Source: Bacillota bacterium (GTDB lineage: Bacteria; Bacillota; Clostridia; Lachnospirales; CAG-274). Taken from it: DNA of 63,695 bases. A program made the translations under genes and the position numbers. Shown here in pieces: positions 60,919-63,695 of the stretch. Positions within the stretch are counted from its first letter, which is position 1; every line of letters starts with the position of its first letter. The stretch spans positions 1-63,695 of the forward strand of contig JAFUAF010000009.1 of the NCBI GenBank assembly GCA_017460805.1, given 5' to 3'. The notes beneath the pieces were generated by a model. It was not told the origin of the DNA and did no database searches. It saw only the letters and a program-made list of their open reading frames with translations.

Positions 60919-61509
60919 TTATTCAAAATTTTTCTTAACGATGATATCGGCTTTTTTGCCTTTTATGCCGACAATAACATCATCCGCAAGGTTTGCGATG
61001 ATCGACTTTTCAAGTTCGTCCCAGGTCTCTTCTTCGGCCTTTTTTTGTGCAGCCGCTCTGTACTGTGCAAGAGACCACGCATTTGTATAATAATACGGGT
61101 CTGACATACCCATGCTGTAGAAATCCTGATAAACATCAACGGGAAGCGCAAAATACTCCGCTATCATGGTTTCGGCTGCGGCGCGTATCTTTCCCATAAT
61201 GCCCTTTGCAGCCGCATTTTTACCGCTTGTGGAAACGGACATAAGCTTTTCCCTGTCGGCGGAAAGCATATCGTCAAGCGTTACCGACACATGAAGCTCG
61301 ATCTCTTTCCCATTGCTTTCTGCCCAGAACTCGCCCTCGCAGTATTCCATCATTTCGGGCAGCATACTCATAAGTTCCTCTGCAAGCAGTCTTAATCTTA
61401 TGGTCTGCTTTTTGTCAAGACCTGCGTAAGCCGCGGTTTTTTCGGTCTCATCAAGCATTTTTTCAAGTTCTTCAACATTATCGTTAAATTTAAAAACATC
61501 GGTCTTCAT
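60919..61509 (-). CDS. HATPase-like protein, possible anti-sigma kinase partner of the STAS protein
   Basis: 196 aa. The segment LRLRLLAEELMSMLPEM has the helix-plus-E(E)LM form of the N box of SpoIIAB/RsbW-type GHKL ATPases, followed by acidic strands, but the later G boxes are hard to see, and the second half (SDPYYYTNAWSLAQYRAAAQ) is unfamiliar. It lies 20 nt after a STAS antagonist gene in the same direction. A partner-switching role is likely but not certain. Confidence 0.65.
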   Translation of the reverse strand: MKTDVFKFNDNVEELEKMLDETEKTAAYAGLDKKQTIRLRLLAEELMSMLPEMMEYCEGEFWAESNGKEIELHVSVTLDDMLSADREKLMSVSTSGKNAAAKGIMGKIRAAAETMIAEYFALPVDVYQDFYSMGMSDPYYYTNAWSLAQYRAAAQKKAEEETWDELEKSIIANLADDVIVGIKGKKADIIVKKNFE

Positions 61510-61529
61510 ATATTTACCTCCGATTTTAA

Positions 61530-61826
61530 TTATTCGATATTAAGGATATCCACAAAACCCGTTACCTCAAATATCTCCATAACAGCTTCGTTTGTGCCCT
61601 TAACAGTCATTTTGCCCTGCTTGTTCATAACTTTCTGTGCCGAAAGAAGAACACGCAGACCTGCGGAAGAAATGTATGCAAGTTCGGAAATATCAAAAAC
61701 AAGTTCCTTTACATCATCAAGTGATTTTTTAAGTTCCGCTTCAAGTTCGGGTGCGGTAGTCGTATCAAGACGGCCCTCTATTTTCATTGTCAATTTTTCA
61801 TTTTCCTGATTTTTTGTGATAGTCAT
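61530..61826 (-). CDS. STAS domain protein (anti-sigma factor antagonist type)
   Basis: 98 aa: MTITKNQENEKLTMKIEGRL, then the STAS core ELVFDISELAYISSAGLRVLLSAQ with the conserved Ser-Ser-Ala-Gly motif, whose Ser is the phosphorylation site in SpoIIAA/RsbV. The pair with the next gene resembles an RsbV-RsbW-like switch. No sigma factor gene is nearby. Confidence 0.9.
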   Translation of the reverse strand: MTITKNQENEKLTMKIEGRLDTTTAPELEAELKKSLDDVKELVFDISELAYISSAGLRVLLSAQKVMNKQGKMTVKGTNEAVMEIFEVTGFVDILNIE

Positions 61827-61985
61827 AATTTTCTCCTTTCTGTTTCCGTACAGAATACAATCGGTTATTATATAAATATTTTACCCCATTTTATATCCCT
61901 TTGTCAAGTATGCCATAAATTTATGTTGCCAAACTGCATTAAAAATGTTATACTTATATAAAAATAATATACGAGGTGACTTATA

Positions 61986-62801
61986 ATGTCAGACTGCAAT
62001 TCATGTCCGTCCAAGGGCAAATGCGGCAGCAGCAGCGAAAGCTGCGGCGTAAAAAACAATCCGAACAACAAGGTAAAGAAAATTATAGGCGTAATGAGCG
62101 GTAAAGGCGGCGTGGGTAAATCCACTATCTCTGCCATGCTTGCAAAAACGCTGCGCAAAAAGGGCTATAAAGTCGGTCTTATGGATGCTGATATCACAGG
62201 CCCCAGCGCCGTTCGTCTTATGGGGCTGCAAGGCGAACACGCCTACGGCGACGGTGACGGCAATATCATCCCCGCCGAAAACAAAGACGGCATAAAGGTA
62301 ATAAGCCTTAACCTTATGATGGAAGACGAAAATCAGCCCGTTATATGGCGAGGCGCTATGCTTTCAAGCTGTGTTACACAGTTCTGGTCGGAGACCCTTT
62401 GGGGCGAATTGGATTATCTTGTAATAGATATGCCGCCCGGAACAGGCGATGTAACTTTGACGGTAATGCAAAGCATACCTTTAAGCGGCGTTATAATGGT
62501 AACTCTGCCCCAGGACATGGTAGGCATGATAGTTACGAAATCGCTTAATATGGCGCGTATGATGAAAATTCCCGTTTACGGTCTTGTACAGAATATGAGC
62601 TATGTAAAATGTCCGCACTGCGGCGAAAAGATAAATATTTTCGGTGACAGTACAGCCAATATGGCGCTTGAACAGGGTGTGCCGCTTTTAGGCGAGCTTC
62701 CCACAAACGCCGACCTTGCCGCACTTTCAACAGGCAGCGGGGAAATTTCCGACCCCGAGATCTCGGATGTATTTGAAACACTTGTAAAAACTATCGGCTA
62801 A
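61986..62801 (+). CDS. Mrp/NBP35-type ATPase
   Basis: 271 aa. N-terminal Cys cluster of NBP35 type (CNSCPSKGKCGSSSESC) that could hold an Fe-S cluster, P-loop MSGKGGVGKSTISAMLAKTL, DADITGPS, LVIDMPPGTGD and a CxxC motif CPHCG near 210. These ATPases are cytosolic Fe-S cluster carriers. Start at ATG after ACGAGGTGACT. Monocistronic or with the next gene 33 nt downstream. Confidence 0.9.
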   Translation: MSDCNSCPSKGKCGSSSESCGVKNNPNNKVKKIIGVMSGKGGVGKSTISAMLAKTLRKKGYKVGLMDADITGPSAVRLMGLQGEHAYGDGDGNIIPAENKDGIKVISLNLMMEDENQPVIWRGAMLSSCVTQFWSETLWGELDYLVIDMPPGTGDVTLTVMQSIPLSGVIMVTLPQDMVGMIVTKSLNMARMMKIPVYGLVQNMSYVKCPHCGEKINIFGDSTANMALEQGVPLLGELPTNADLAALSTGSGEISDPEISDVFETLVKTIG

Positions 62802-62834
62802 AACGATATATATATTTAAATCGAGGTTTATATT

Positions 62835-63533
62835 ATGGAAAGAAAACGACCTTCCAAACTATTGCTTTTCCCGACTATCATTGTCGCTATTCTTCTTGTC
62901 GGTATCGGTTTTGCGATACACATTCAGCTTGAAAACTGGAATGCGATAAAAGACAACGCCGTACAAACGGATGCCGTAATAACACAAATAAAGACCAGAC
63001 GCACGGGTCACGGCAAAAATCGTCACACCACTCACACAGTTTATGTTGAATATGAGGTCGATGGACAGACCTATCAGACAAAACTCGGCTATTATTCAGC
63101 CGGTATGCACGAGGGCGACACAAGGCCTATATACTATGACCCTTCCGACCCGTCAAAGGCAATGAGCGACCCTACAAAAGCCTGCATCATTATGGGAGTC
63201 ATAGGCGGTCTGCTTTTGATTTTTATTATTTTTATGCTCGGCAGCGAACTGAAAAAATGTTCTGCCGTAAACAGGCTCATAGCACAGGGGCAGTATATCA
63301 CCTGTGACGACTGGGAAGAACAGCCCGCGCCGATAACGGTAAACGGTGTACGCTATCACAATGTAAAATGCAATGTCACCGACGACCGCGGCAATACATA
63401 TACCCTTTTGTCGGAGTCCTTCCACCCCGCAAAATCGCCGTATAAACCCGGTGATACACTTAAAATTTATGTGGACTTTTTTGAAGACCCGACAAATTAT
63501 TATGTATCAAAAGAACCTATAAACAAGTTTTAA
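62835..63533 (+). CDS. DUF3592 domain membrane protein
   Basis: 232 aa: an N-terminal membrane helix (LLLFPTIIVAILLVGIGFAI), the DUF3592 beta domain (VQTDAVITQIKTRR, VYVEYEVDGQTYQTKLGYYSAG, EGDTRPIYYDPSDPSKA), a second helix (CIIMGVIGGLLLIFIIFML) and a C-terminal beta part. Family of unknown function, common in Firmicutes. Confidence 0.8.
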   Translation: MERKRPSKLLLFPTIIVAILLVGIGFAIHIQLENWNAIKDNAVQTDAVITQIKTRRTGHGKNRHTTHTVYVEYEVDGQTYQTKLGYYSAGMHEGDTRPIYYDPSDPSKAMSDPTKACIIMGVIGGLLLIFIIFMLGSELKKCSAVNRLIAQGQYITCDDWEEQPAPITVNGVRYHNVKCNVTDDRGNTYTLLSESFHPAKSPYKPGDTLKIYVDFFEDPTNYYVSKEPINKF

Positions 63534-63543
63534 GCAAAAAAAC

Positions 63544-63695
63544 TGTCGTACCAAAATGAACGTATCCCCGTCAAGTAGACAACTAAAAAAATAAAAATTT
63601 TTCTTCCGCCGGTAGCATATATCGGCGGATTTTTTATGCTGCTTGGTTTTCTTTATTAAATTCCAATGGCGATTTTGCACCTAACTTAGCCTGAT
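63544..63695 (-). mobile_element. IS3-family element, terminal end (runs off window)
   Basis: TGTCGTACC at 63544 begins a putative terminal repeat continuing to GTCAAGTAGACAA (63569-63582); a stem CCGCCG..CGGCGG with T tract (63607-63635) follows. The transposase reading frame enters from the right edge. The outer boundary is approximate since the other end is outside. Confidence 0.65.
63634..63695 (-). CDS. IS3-family transposase, C-terminal end (partial)
   Basis: On the minus strand the frame reads QAKLGAKSPLEFNKENQAA and stops at 63634-63636. It matches the end of IS3/IS150-type OrfB transposases (xxKLGxxSPxEF). The remainder lies beyond 63695. Confidence 0.7.
   Translation of the reverse strand, partial: QAKLGAKSPLEFNKENQAA

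Overview
The window reads as a chromosomal segment of an anaerobic, endospore-forming (or spore-derived) Clostridia, most likely near the Oscillospiraceae/Ruminococcaceae. The evidence is a complete spoIIIAA-AH operon, spoIIGA-sigE, spoVS, a single dnaE with an N-terminal PHP domain, strong TTGACA-17-TATAAT promoters, AT-rich spacers, and palindromes of the kind common in clostridia. I see no rRNA, tRNA, CRISPR array or prophage. Gene density is high, and most genes sit in short co-directional operons.

Layout. 1-0.8 kb: a Phd/YefM-RelE/ParE toxin-antitoxin pair. 0.8-3.1 kb: an operon that looks built around ADP-ribose/NAD: a Nudix regulator with a degenerate Nudix box (NrtR type), a PARG-like macrodomain protein, an unknown small helical protein and a DUF4291 protein, behind a promoter with two TTAGTA operators. 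3.1-4.8 kb: ACT domain plus PFL (UPF0210) genes, then a 262-bp CTAA-flanked MITE. 5.1-9.2 kb: a K+ operon (ktrB, ktrA, a 78-aa unknown, a short KdpD-like kinase, kdpE-like regulator). 9.3-14 kb: ligA, a secreted nuclease and mtaB on the minus strand, divergent from a short nagA. 14.9-17.5 kb: a repeat-rich, gene-poor stretch with an array of hairpins, a broken REP-associated (Y1) transposase and a small HTH regulator.

17.5-26.7 kb: housekeeping genes (dCMP deaminase, SpoU methylase, aroC-lysA, yajC, SseB-like, rplJ-rplL behind an L10 leader, a MATE exporter), broken up by a TA-flanked MITE and dispersed palindromes. 26.8-27.1 kb: an IS200 remnant cut short by a palindrome. 27.1-31.2 kb: a four-gene minus-strand cluster around an SPFH protein with tandem zinc ribbons, resembling the Bacillus YdjGHI envelope-stress partners but without PspA nearby. 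31.3-32.3 kb: a Cys-rich protein. 32.5-38.2 kb: a tandem duplication of a carboxylesterase-amidohydrolase pair; in the second copy the esterase is reduced to a C-terminal stub and the amidohydrolase has an in-frame TAA.

38.7-44.8 kb: spoIIIAA-AH (minus) divergent from spoIIGA-sigE (plus), so the mother-cell sigma factor, its protease and the feeding-tube operon share one intergenic region. 44.9-49.5 kb: dnaE and a stand-alone M56/BlaR1-like peptidase. 49.5-54.5 kb: zinc-ribbon protein, kduD, spoVS, rnc, acpP, plsX, pfk. 54.5-60.9 kb: a phosphate region, with a Na+/phosphate transporter and two lipoproteins divergent from Ppx/GppA and polyphosphate kinase. 60.9-63.7 kb: a HATPase-like/STAS pair, an Mrp/NBP35 ATPase, a DUF3592 membrane protein and the edge of an IS3-family element leaving the window.
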